From assembly GCA_002104905.1 (NCBI GenBank), contig MCFE01000136.1, forward strand, positions 93,825 through 157,824: a stretch of 64,000 nt of DNA, written 5' to 3'. A program made the position numbers and the translations under genes. Below the pieces are notes generated by a model that had not been told where the DNA came from, ran no database searches, and saw only the letters and a program-made list of their open reading frames with translations. The DNA is from Basidiobolus meristosporus CBS 931.73. Taxonomy: Eukaryota; Basidiobolomycota; Basidiobolomycetes; Basidiobolales; Basidiobolaceae. Shown here piece by piece: positions 47,680 through 57,747 of this stretch (position 1 is its first letter; the number at the start of each line of letters is the position of its first letter).

Positions 47680-49152
47680 TCAATATACATATTCTTCTGC
47701 TAGCTCGAAGTTATCAATGTCCATGAAGTGCTTTCGATGCTCAGCCATCACGCTGTCCAGGTCACCCTCAACCTATCAAACGGGTGTAAGTAACTGTGCT
47801 GAACTGTTGTGTCAGGTTACCAACTACCTTGGACTCTGCGCCCTTGTTGGTGCTACGACCGTTATCTCGCGAGCGTTCTTTACTTTCTTTACGGCCGCTG
47901 TAGCTTCTAAGCTTTCCTTTGCCCCGTCGCTTCTTAGGTGACTCTTCCTCCAACTCACCAGACTCTTGCTTCTATAGAGATGATAGCATGTTCTAGAAAC
48001 GCATCTTGTGTATTGTCAATTAAATACAGATGGTTTACCTCAACAGATATCTCCACCACAGGCTCGCTGTGACGTTTCTTGCTAGATTGCTCCGTGTCCA
48101 AATGGGCTACTATGGCAGTTGCCTCAACATCATTGCTGTCATCGATACTCCCATTCGCATGGCTGCTGTTTTGTTTTGATTCTGAATTTGTGACCTTCGC
48201 TGTTTTTGAGGTAGAATGTGGGGGAGCCGTGGAGTGCGTTTCACTAGAAATTGATTCCTGTTTCTGTTGAGCTCACTTTCCTTTGAAGATTGCAGCTTTG
48301 CTCGATACCTTGGTGGACTTTCCTGCTGAAGGAGGTATTTTCTTGAAGGTTTTTATACGTTTCTCGGCTTTGGCGAATCCAAATGGATCTAAAGAATCAT
48401 CCGCACAAACACTAGCCTCTATTTGCTCGCACCCAAGGTTATCTAGGAGATGAAATTCAGTTTTAGCCACATTTTCTCGTGATAAGATAACGGCGCCTGC
48501 GTCTTCTATTGTTTGATATAGATGCCGTTTTGGATGGTTCGTAGATGCGGAAATACATACTTTGTTCAATGGAATCTGGGAATTGTTCTGCTTCCTCAAA
48601 TTTCTCCGTGATCGATTCATGCTCAAAAGCTTGGGACAATTCCAGGTCTGCATCTGGAAAGGTGTGTCAAGTCGGGTAAGAAAATCTGCGCGCGAACTAT
48701 CCAGCAAGATCTTTTTACTCACTTGCAAAAGGAGAAATCGAACAATCACCCTCCTCCATTGGCAGCCTGTTTGTTATAGGAGTGGAAGTGATTATATCGT
48801 CGGCTGTGCTTCCAACCTCTGAGTAAATTTTCCCCTTGTCCTCTTGCTCGTCACTATAGTCTACGTGAGTTTCGGGTGTCGCATCTTTCGTAACTGACTT
48901 AGAAGGACGAGGTGGAGTAGCCTCTTCGATTACTTTTTTGCTTTTCTTCTCTCTACCTTTCCCCTTTGTCGCGCTTTTTTTATCATTAGCCTTCTCAAGA
49001 GGCTTCTCGGCAGTGGATTGAGTTGCTTCGCGTACTTTACTGCGAGTGATTCTTCCAGAACCAGAAATCTCGACAGGTTTTTCGTTTTCTTGGACGCTGG
49101 ACTCAACCTCAGCCAAATCTTTGCCGCGTCTTCTAAGTACTCTTCGCGACAT
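47680..49152 (-). CDS. Candidate sororin-like cohesin protector
   Basis: Six minus-strand exons (49152-48723, 48653-48561, 48505-48277, 48243-48039, 47971-47828, 47772-47680) give 397 aa in frame. The protein is Lys/Ser-rich and mostly disordered, as expected for a nuclear protein (RRRGKD near the start; KGKGREKKSKK; KKRRGKGK). Two features recall sororin, which shields cohesin from release by competing with Wapl on Pds5. One is an FGF motif in SLDPFGFAKAEKRIK. The other is a C-terminal segment (DLDSVMAEHRKHFMDIDNFE, then LAEE) matching the sororin C-terminal pattern L-D-x5-A... F-x5-F-x-L without gaps. Family length is typically 250-400 aa. The call rests on these short motifs, so an unrelated FGF-motif protein is possible. 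The fourth intron of the reading, 33 nt (48276-48244), is needed to bypass an in-frame TGA. Confidence 0.6.
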
Positions 49153-50414
49153 GGTTTATTCACGTTTCAACTTGGAATACAACCTGACCGAAACCTTATA
49201 TCAACCTCAAATATCATCGAGATTTATTTTCCATCATATTAATAGCACTATTGACTAACAATTTAATCGTAGTAGATCCAATTTCGCATCCGTTCAGCAA
49301 ACTTCAAATTAGTAGGGAAATCCACCTACCGATACAAATTTTCACAGAAACTCCCATATATATATACATGGTTTTTTTCAAAAGTATCTCACCTTTTGCT
49401 CCAACTCAGCACGTCGCTCATGTATCCTTTTGAATACTGCTGAAAAACCTAGTGTCATGATGGTTTAAAAACAAACTTCTTCTGAAGTAAACATATTCAT
49501 CTTTCATGTAGAATATCATCCATAAACTGAACACTCGTCATTATGCTCCGCCATGTTTCCAGGATTCCTCTATCCTTAACTGTGTATATTTAGGATCTAG
49601 CCAGGCCCTAGCCTCTGGAGTACAGCCTCGCATGGGTTAGTCAAGAGCGTCACCCCTCACAATGTGCTACCCGAGTCCACGCTTGGTGGTAAGAACAATC
49701 CACGGTAATCCGGGGGCTGTAACCCTTTATTGCTCTGTAGTATGCAACGAGGGAGCACGGATCTATCTCAGAATAAACCTACTTGATAATTTATTACCCC
49801 TCAACTATGGACGTCAATGCTCTTGTCTAGTTCCTCTTGATTTTGACTGTATATGCTGGATATTATTTAGCAGCCCGTCCATATTGACCTCACAAATCTT
49901 GTCGATGGGATTGAATGTATCAACAATGGTCGAGATCCTAGTTTAGTTGTGCATGATGAGGTAAGGCACCAATTCTAAAGAGAATTTTGGGATCATTTTG
50001 GGAATCGGCTCAAAATTTTGATTTAAAATCTACTGATGAGCCTCTTGCTATCTACACTGCTTCTTCCTAGATGTTTGTTGGAATTTTTATTCCCTCTTGG
50101 TCTCATAGCGTCAACTTTCTCCCTATAGGTGTCACCTCTCTTTAGACACAAGCGCACGTTACTTTTGTTGATATCTAGTCCAGACTCTTCCAGTTTCTGA
50201 AAAATTTGGTCAAAAATTTATTCGTCTCCATTCCTGAGGCGAGAGGGGTTGTGGTCATACTGCCGTACATAAAGAGGTTGGAGCAACAGCAATACAACGT
50301 TCATTTTGGATCTGCCTACCACATAATTTCTATTACCACCCTTCCCTCCTTTTGATTATATTTCTTAATACTTTCAAATTCACCTTTTCCCATCAATTTT
50401 ACATAGCTTCAAGG
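49153..50414. other. Divergent intergenic region, no gene seen
   Basis: It separates the divergent sororin-like and trihelix genes and must hold both promoters. A short TATATATATACATGG run is near 49358, and GATTATATTTC ~55 nt before the trihelix ATG is a weak TATA candidate. Confidence 0.5.
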
Positions 50415-51590
50415 ATGTCCCTGTTCGACCATATTGCATATCTCATCCAAGATTCCAACACCTTGGAAACGCCTTCTACTTCGCCCGAAATCCAGTCACA
50501 TGATTCCTCGAACAAACAACAAACATTTTGGAGTTACGAGGAAACCAAACTGTTTATACAGCTGAGGGAAGAGAAGAACAATTTGTTCAACTCGATGAAG
50601 CGCACAAAGCAGCTCTGGAGAGAGATAGTTTCTTCTTTGCAGGCCCACGGCTATGTAAAAACAATAGAGCAGTGCCAGCAGAAATGGAAGAACTTGCAAA
50701 GAGCTTTTCGGGTAGGTTTGTTAGCAGAGGTCCAAGAAGCCCTCTGGCGTAGAAATTAACCCGCTTTCTGCGTCTCGGTTGACAGGAAACTGAGGAGTAC
50801 AATGCAAAGCCTGGAGTGACAGATAAGCGAAAGTGTCTGTTTTATGACGAGTTGGCCCCTCTACTGGCTGACAGTCAATATGCTAGAGCGAAGTCTTGCG
50901 AGCCATCATCCAAAAGGTACCATCCCTACCCACCAGCATAGCCCTGTCACGATATTCATCCATCTCTACCTCCAAAGTAATCAGAATGCTGCACAAAGTA
51001 GTAGTCAACCTAACAGCCAGTCCAACAGTCAGACCGGAACCCCACAAGCCACTGTTTCTAGTATTTCCATTGTCACCGAGGGAGTAGTCTCCGCTTCGGA
51101 AGATGGCGAGGTTGCACATGTAAATACCAAACCCAAGCGGCAGGCAGAATCTCAGTTGACTCCACTTGCAACGAAAGCTCCGCATTTGTTACCCGAGTTA
51201 GAATCAATCCATGATAATGAAGATGAGCCCATGGAATCTTTTGATTCAATCCTGAAGGACGGTGAGGCTGATTTCACTACCGAGCCCTTGTCAATCACTG
51301 ATACCGACTCGGCGCCAGCGCAAAATCTTCCGCGAAGTGGGAGCGCTAGTGGGACTCCCTCCCGAGTGCCATCCATAACCTCGAAGGCGGATATAGACAA
51401 GTATCTGAACTTTTTTCGGGAACAATCGGCACGGATGTCAGCTGAATCTGAGAAAGCTCGTGAGATATATAGATTCACCATGGAGACCATGGAGAAGATG
51501 TTGCGAGACTTCACGGAGAAGTCTAACCAGCGAGTCGATCGACATGCTGAGATGTTCGAAAGATTTCTAGACAAACTAGGGAAAAACTAA
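50415..51590 (+). CDS. Trihelix (Myb/SANT-like) DNA-binding protein
   Basis: Three exons (50415-50711, 50786-50916, 50978-51590) give 346 aa in frame. Residues ~40-125 form a trihelix Myb/SANT-like domain: FWSYEETKLFIQLREEKNNL, then QLWREIVSSLQAHGYVKTIE, QCQQKWKNLQRAFR, and in exon 2 CLFYDELAPLLAD. The three spaced aromatic residues (W, W, W) and the QC-xx-KW-K-N-L core are the signature. The middle is Ser/Gln-rich and acidic. The last ~70 residues (IDKYLNFFREQSARMSAESE ... EMFERFLDKLGKN) look like an amphipathic coiled coil for oligomerisation. It is probably a nuclear regulator. Such domains also occur in transposon-derived proteins, but no transposon ends are seen here. Confidence 0.8.
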
Positions 51591-53277
51591 CCCCTCCTCG
51601 TTCGAGATTACAAAGAATGCCTGACTTCTCTCGTTCTCTCCCCTGCCAATCAACTCTCACGGATATTTCGGAATAGGCTAGTCGACCGAGTCGCCATTTT
51701 CTTGCTCAGTGTTGATCCAGCGTTCTTGCAAGTGGCCTGGGTCAGCTTCTAGTGATATTTATACTAGGGCAATAGCGACTAGGCTTTCGCTGATGCAGTA
51801 ACAACAGCAGAGAGGGTGATGGCAACTGGAATGCTTGTTCGGCGTTCTCCAACAACGTTTCTGCAAGCTTTACCATCCGTATTGATAAGCCTATGATGGA
51901 TTTCCCATGAATATTTTTGGTTTACACTTTCTGTATTGTTACCATCCGTGGACTCTAATAAGTAAATAAACACTGATGTAACTGCGCTACCCTGTGCTCA
52001 TTGAATATTACCATGGCCCTGAATGACAACTGGTGATTCAGTGTAGACACGGCGCACTGGGGACTCAAATGCATCGAAGGTGGTTAAAAAGGAAGCTGTG
52101 GAAAGCATTGGGTCTCGCAGCTTTGAACCTATACTGCAAGACTTGGCCAAGGTGAAGTATACAATTATGCTAGCTATAAATAATATCCGGCGAGGGAGTG
52201 AGGGGTATGTACAGCACTGCGATGTATGCACTTGGTTAACTAGGTTTACACACAGGGTGTCTGTGGACATGGTGGGGGCTCGAAATTGGTGCTAATAGGG
52301 GGTTTCGATACAGAACGGCACATCTCTCATATCGATGATCCATCAGTCCCAAAAAAGTTCTCACCAACGACACGTGTTTCTTGTGAGTCTTTGTCTTGGT
52401 AATAAGAATAGCAGTAGTGGCTCTCGAGGATTTGAAACATCTATAACAGTAATGAAAAGGAAATTTAGCATATGGCGCTGTGGAATTGGGTTAGGCTAAG
52501 AATAATATCAGCCCTTACCGACAGTAGTACCCACTTTCGGCAAAGGTGGCTTTGAAGCTATCAACACATCTCAAATGTTTGTTTCACAAGGAAGTGAAGA
52601 ATCATACCCAGGCTGTTAGATTATTGAAACCCAGGATAGAAGCCTACGGATACATGGATGGATCAGTGGTTGTAGATGTCTCCAAGTGCGGTTCCTTGGA
52701 GGGGCAATAGAGAGTAGCCACCTCCATCAGTGATGCAGTCGATCATCAGGGTGTATACGAGGACGTGTAGTAGAGAGGGCGGTGGGCATACCATTACCAC
52801 ATATAGAAGGCTCGATGTTGAACAACCAAACACACAGCGGTTATTTTAAGATCAATAAGCAGTATTCTGGGGACTCATGTTTCCATAATAGTAATCCTTG
52901 GAATTTGAGACATGCGACTCCGATTTTTTTCGAGTTTTCAGAGTCGCGTTATCTAGAGGACAGAGTGCATGCTTGCACACTGGTTGGTGTTCGGACAGCT
53001 TCGTGGGAAATCTTTTCCTTGATAGTGAGCTCTCAAATGATCACATGGGCGTTTTCCATCTTTGGCCCATCAAATCATCCCTCACACAGGCCAAAATTAC
53101 TTCGTTTGGCATGGTCCAGTAATGAACAAACGTTTCCAACTAATAAATACTATGATGCTCAATGGGAGACTTTGTATTTTCAAGTATTGCGGATCTCCTC
53201 CAGCCTATCCTTTGTCGCTGTAGAGACCACGTCTTTGGGCTTGTTTCCAAATCTCATTCCCTCCACACAGACAGATA
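51591..53277. other. Intergenic, no gene seen
   Basis: Short ORFs only; none carries a motif. 52782-53327 is open but its translation is compositionally unlike a protein and overlaps the next gene out of frame. Confidence 0.55.
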
Positions 53278-54148
53278 ATGGGTTACGATATTCCCATCGT
53301 ATCGCAAGATCCAAAGCTGCATCGTGAGGTGGGTCTCATGATTGCATCTACCTCGACACTTATTGCAATTAGCAATATATACCACAGCATCATAATGGTT
53401 ATACACAACAAGCATGCTATATTCAAGTTAAATCTGGTCGCTGCGGTGCTGCTACTCGCCAATTCAATAGCACAGCTATGCGCGTACTTCATAAGCGAAT
53501 TCCCTTGTACCTGGCGGTACCTGGTTTTCACCGTCTCCTTAACCATCAGCATAATATCTTTGGATACTATACTGTATCTCAAGGCAAAGTCGGTCCAAAC
53601 CAAACCATGGCTTATTACCATTATCTACGTCTTTCTGCGGCTGTTGCATCTGGTCGTTTGGGTCAAGCTCCTCCTTAACATCAGGATTATTAAAATAGGC
53701 GACAATTCATGCTCTAGTCTAGCAAGGACATATGAGATGCTAATATTTATTGCGTTGGAGACCATCATCATTATCTATCTGACCGTTCTTTTCTTAGCCA
53801 TCATCTATCTGCAGTACAAAGAGTCGCCAAGAACCATTTATTCCTTACTCTTGAAGGACGGATTGATATTTTCGCTGTCTATTTGCTTTATCTATTTCTT
53901 GATCACAATCTTCCAGCTGACCAATCTAATGAGTCTTAAAGACCTGTTCAGCATTGAGTGTAAGTAGTTTCTATTAGGTGTGCAGGCAATCCACGTACTA
54001 ATCTGTTATCGCAGGGGCTGTGTCTTCCAAGATTATGACTGATCAGGTGTGGAGATCTCATCTAAGACATGCCGATGGATTGAATCCCAGCGAGAGTGCC
54101 TGCGTGGATGCGTTTAATATGAATCTCACAGCAATAGAAATCAAGTGA
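53278..54148 (+). CDS. Orphan seven-helix membrane protein
   Basis: Two exons (53278-53959, 54015-54148) give 271 aa across a 55-nt intron (GTAAGT..TCGCAG). Hydrophobic segments: VGLMIASTSTLIAISNIYHS, LVAAVLLLANSIAQLCAYFI, YLVFTVSLTISIISLDTILY, WLITIIYVFLRLLHLVVWVK, MLIFIALETIIIIYLTVLFL and GLIFSLSICFIYFLITIFQL, with a shorter possible seventh around the splice (WAVSSKIMTDQVWRSHL). The layout resembles fungal orphan seven-TM proteins, but no conserved receptor motif allows a name. There is no cleavable signal peptide. Confidence 0.72.
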
Positions 54149-57058
54149 AGATATCATATTACCAGATAATACCCCGGTCCTCAGCTTCGTTAGACGGCTC
54201 TCCTGTTACTAGCGTACTGTAACATAATGGCCATCAATCAGCTAGATAAATAATTGCTTTAGAGCCATAACCATTCAGTTTAGTCCCTGACTGCTCTGTG
54301 GGAAGTATGGCCTGAATGTGGACAGTGGTCGAAGCAGAATCCTCCAAATGTTGGTAGCTTGGTATTCCATTGCGAGATTATACCGGCGTGTGAGGGAATT
54401 ACTTGTTAAGGAAGCTCATGAAGAACGCTGAAGATTTACAAGTCAAATATATAGGCCAAGAATAAATTCCTCGTCATAGAGTAATGCCGCCATATGAAAT
54501 GGATGGTTCGTACCTTGGGCACTGACGAGTGGTATAATGAAATGGTGCCTTGGAAGACGCTACAAGATTATGGGAAAAGCAAAGTGATTATGTAAGTATT
54601 GACAGGCAAACTATAAAACAACCGGAGTTAGAGACTTGGGGTATGCTGGAAGAGAGTGTACCTAATTTTTTGGTGGTAGGTTGGTGGTTAACAAGAAAAT
54701 GTGTTCGTTGTACAAAGATGAATATCCATACAATTGGCAAGATATGTTTAATTGGCTACATGGTGATGTCGATCGATCTTCCTGGATCTGAATAACTTGG
54801 GGGATCGGCTTGTCGTTCTCACAACTCCAATGGTTTGTAGGAATGCCGTTTCAATATTCAAACTAAAGCCAGATATGTAGCCATGTGAGATAGATGGTTC
54901 TGTACAAACTGTGTATCTGCAATAGAGTCATACGATGAGCACTTCTTGAAGCTTGGTATTTATATTCTTGGCCTACTCCATATTGCAAATAGATGATCCA
55001 GTATCCCATTGGAAGAGGCATTGATGTTTCCAAATGATTACGAAAAGAAGTGCTATCAATTCGTTTCTTCGGCTTTCATAGTATCCACTTCTTCCAAACA
55101 CGACAAGAACTAAGCGACACTGGCATAAGAAGGGATGAGTTCTAGAGCTCATACATAGAATCATATTTTAGAGTAGCTAGTATGGAGTGTACTGAATCAA
55201 TAATTTAGGGTGTACTTCATCGAGTTATACACAAAGGTTCTACCAAAACGATGTCAGCCCGTTTTTGGAAAAAGTGGAATCGGTAAGCGGAGTCGCTATT
55301 CGTGTCAACAGGTGCATCATCAATGCTTCACAGATTATTTATCAATCCCAGATCCATCTGTATCTTGTGGTATTAAACCTGCAGTGCATGAACTGCTTTA
55401 CGTGGGAAATAACGGTTCAAATATAATGCACAATAAATGCCAAATTACTGCGGTAACCATGCTTAGTGAAGGCAAATTTAATATGGGAATGGTAGAAAAT
55501 CTAACTTACCGTTCTACTTATTTTTTAGCGAATGCATGCGACTGGTATACTAGTTTTCTTCACACAAAAAACATTATCTCCGTCTTATATTTCTTCTAGG
55601 ACAAAGCCGTTACTTCATTGATGGCAATGGTCGATGAATTAACGGTGACCGATTAGCCATGATCAGTAGAATCATTTGCTGATACCAAGACTTGGAACGG
55701 ACTGTTCGTATTGATGTGACTTGCCTGGATTAAGTAAATAACTTTAGCAAGATTAATCCAAGTTGAATATTGCTGATATTGTATTCTAATTGCATCGATC
55801 TGAAATGTCTACTGGGGAAGCAGTAGTATATTTTGCCAACAACTACCTGAAATATTTGAGCAAGTGATTAAAGGGAGTTCTGATCTTGTTAATTTCATTA
55901 TCTTGGAGTGTTCGCACTTGAGATATATATCTACAAAAGTAACCATGAAGTTTCAACCAGCTCATTGTTTTCCGGGCGAGATGTATATATGAGTTCTTGA
56001 ATCCTACAGCTTTAGAGAGATATTTCACATAGGTTTACCAAAGTTACTATCTTTGTGTTGTATTCAATGGTGAGCTTTTCCAGCACTTCCGACTGATTAG
56101 CCTCACAGATGTTTACCAATAGTATAGGATATTTATCTCTACCTACTAAATCCATAGTGACATCATGCATCTCTCTGATTTAGTGCTGTAGCATATATAT
56201 TGGCACTCAGAGATGTCAAATGTGTTCATGATCAAAACATGAACACGAAGTTTGAATTGGTATAGAAAGACAAGAACAACATAAGAAAGAAATATAGTCA
56301 ATGAAAAAATATATGTTAACCAGGTGATCTATCAGATAATAAAGCAACATCCCCTATGAGAATCTCACAGTTAGAATTCATTGGATTTTTAGCTAGTATT
56401 CAGCTGGTATTCTGATGGTATTTTGTTGGTGCTCAGCTGGTGATTCTGCTTCAAATTCTCAGTTGCAATTTTTGGTGGAAGTAACATGCAGCTGATTACC
56501 AAATTTGGTATGGGTGCTAGTTGGCCTATTCTGCCCCTGGAAAGGATGTCTGTTTATCTGCTGTGAAGCTAGTACCCAAGATATTAATAGTCATCACTTT
56601 TGCAAAAGTTAGAATTCAGCTGATATTATGATGGTATTCTGCTGCTCTTTTCTTAATTTTTTTCTAAGGGATCTCATGGCAGTGTAGGTGATCATGTGAA
56701 AAATATGAATAAAATAAACTTATTTGGGTAGACAACTAATAATGTGCTTTGTTGCAATAATCTTCTTGGTTTCAAATGGTTTTGTAAGAGATCAAAATGA
56801 ACATTTTCCTTATATGCATATCTATGTGGTTATGAAGAGGGAAAATGTGAGTCAGCAAAAGAGTGTTGATAGCATATTGATGAAAAGTTTTGCTAGCCCA
56901 GCTGTTGATATGGTTGGCAGAAAAAGTCAGGAGCTATTACATATGCTAACACAATATACCAGGTAGCAGGTAATACAAATTCACCATTAGAACTTAGAGG
57001 CACATTTTTGAAACCCAATATTGTTGTAAAACCTATCTGCCTTAGCCTTATAGATATG
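54149..57058. other. Gene-poor approach to the subtelomere
   Basis: No convincing gene. 55210-55599 (129 codons) is the longest ORF, but its translation shows no motif. 56385-56660 resembles 12550-12625 (CAGCTGGTATTCTGATGGTA-type words). 56724-56966 is an 80-codon ORF of unknown origin close to the LINE array and may be element debris. Confidence 0.45.
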
Positions 57059-57407
57059 TTAGGGGGGAGACAGTCACCAACAGGTGAAATCTTTATTTCA
57101 GTTGAAACAAAGAAGCCAGTGCTACTGTTGTAGCTTTGATACAAGAGTGTGTAGCTGAGGGGAATTTGTAGGTAAGTTAATAAGAAGTGATAATAGTTCT
57201 TCAGTGCTCAAGACACTGTTCAGTGGGAAGGGGGGTAGCAAGAGAGGTAAGAATGACTTGTGAACAACATTAATGAGGGGAATGTGATAAGGATTGATAT
57301 TCATCATAAAGGGAGTGTGCTGCTGCAGATATTGCTGCCAAAGGTCTGTCAAGTACTTTAGGTAGGCCAGCTTGGGTTTTTCTGACTGCAGAATATAGTG
57401 AGCAAAC
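57059..57407 (-). mobile_element. Telomeric LINE fragment E (ORF2 C-terminus plus 3' end)
   Basis: The plus strand starts TTAGGGGGGAGACAGTCACC, i.e. telomere motif joined to the complement of a LINE 3' end. On the minus strand 57430-57122 encodes a peptide (YLTDLWQQYLQQHTPFMMNI) related to the C-terminus of the ORF in copy C (HLRSMWQSYLQVHTPFLLHL). The copy is 5'-truncated at CAAAC, directly followed by the next TTAGGG junction. Confidence 0.8.
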
Positions 57408-57503
57408 TTAGGGGGAAGGAAAATTACCAAGGTAGGTGAAATCTTTACTTGATTTCAGACAAGTCTAACTACAAATAAAGAAGCCAGCTGGGAATAGAAG
57501 ATC
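57408..57503 (-). mobile_element. Telomeric LINE fragment F (3' end only)
   Basis: It is about 95 bp and matches the 3' end of copy A (shared TTTCAGACAAGTCTAACTAC and GAAGCCAGCTGGGAATAGAA). It begins at TTAGGGGGAAGG and is truncated at GAAGATC, after which an interstitial telomere tract follows. Confidence 0.8.
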
Positions 57504-57520
57504 AGGGTTAGGGTTAGGGG
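57504..57520 (+). repeat. Interstitial telomere tract 1
   Basis: AGGGTTAGGGTTAGGGG lies between the truncated end of copy F and the 3' end of copy D, in the same orientation as the terminal telomere. Confidence 0.85.
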
Positions 57521-57747
57521 ACTAAATACTTTTATTGAATCTGATCAAGTATAGTAATACCATTTCAACTTGATTCAAGTTGGGTAGTGCATATTGTACA
57601 AAGAAAATATATCCATGGTAATATGAAGGTAAATATACTGCTTAAGTTGAGTTGAGTTCTGAAAAGAAATTTGTCAACAAATCAGGCTAGAAAATGAAGT
57701 AAAGCTGGGAGTTATCTGAAAGCAAAGCACCAAGGGAAAGTGTAGAG

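Noticed and set aside
55210-55599. 129-codon ORF as a gene near the subtelomere
   Set aside because: It has no motif, splice partner or promoter signal, and its composition resembles the surrounding spacer.
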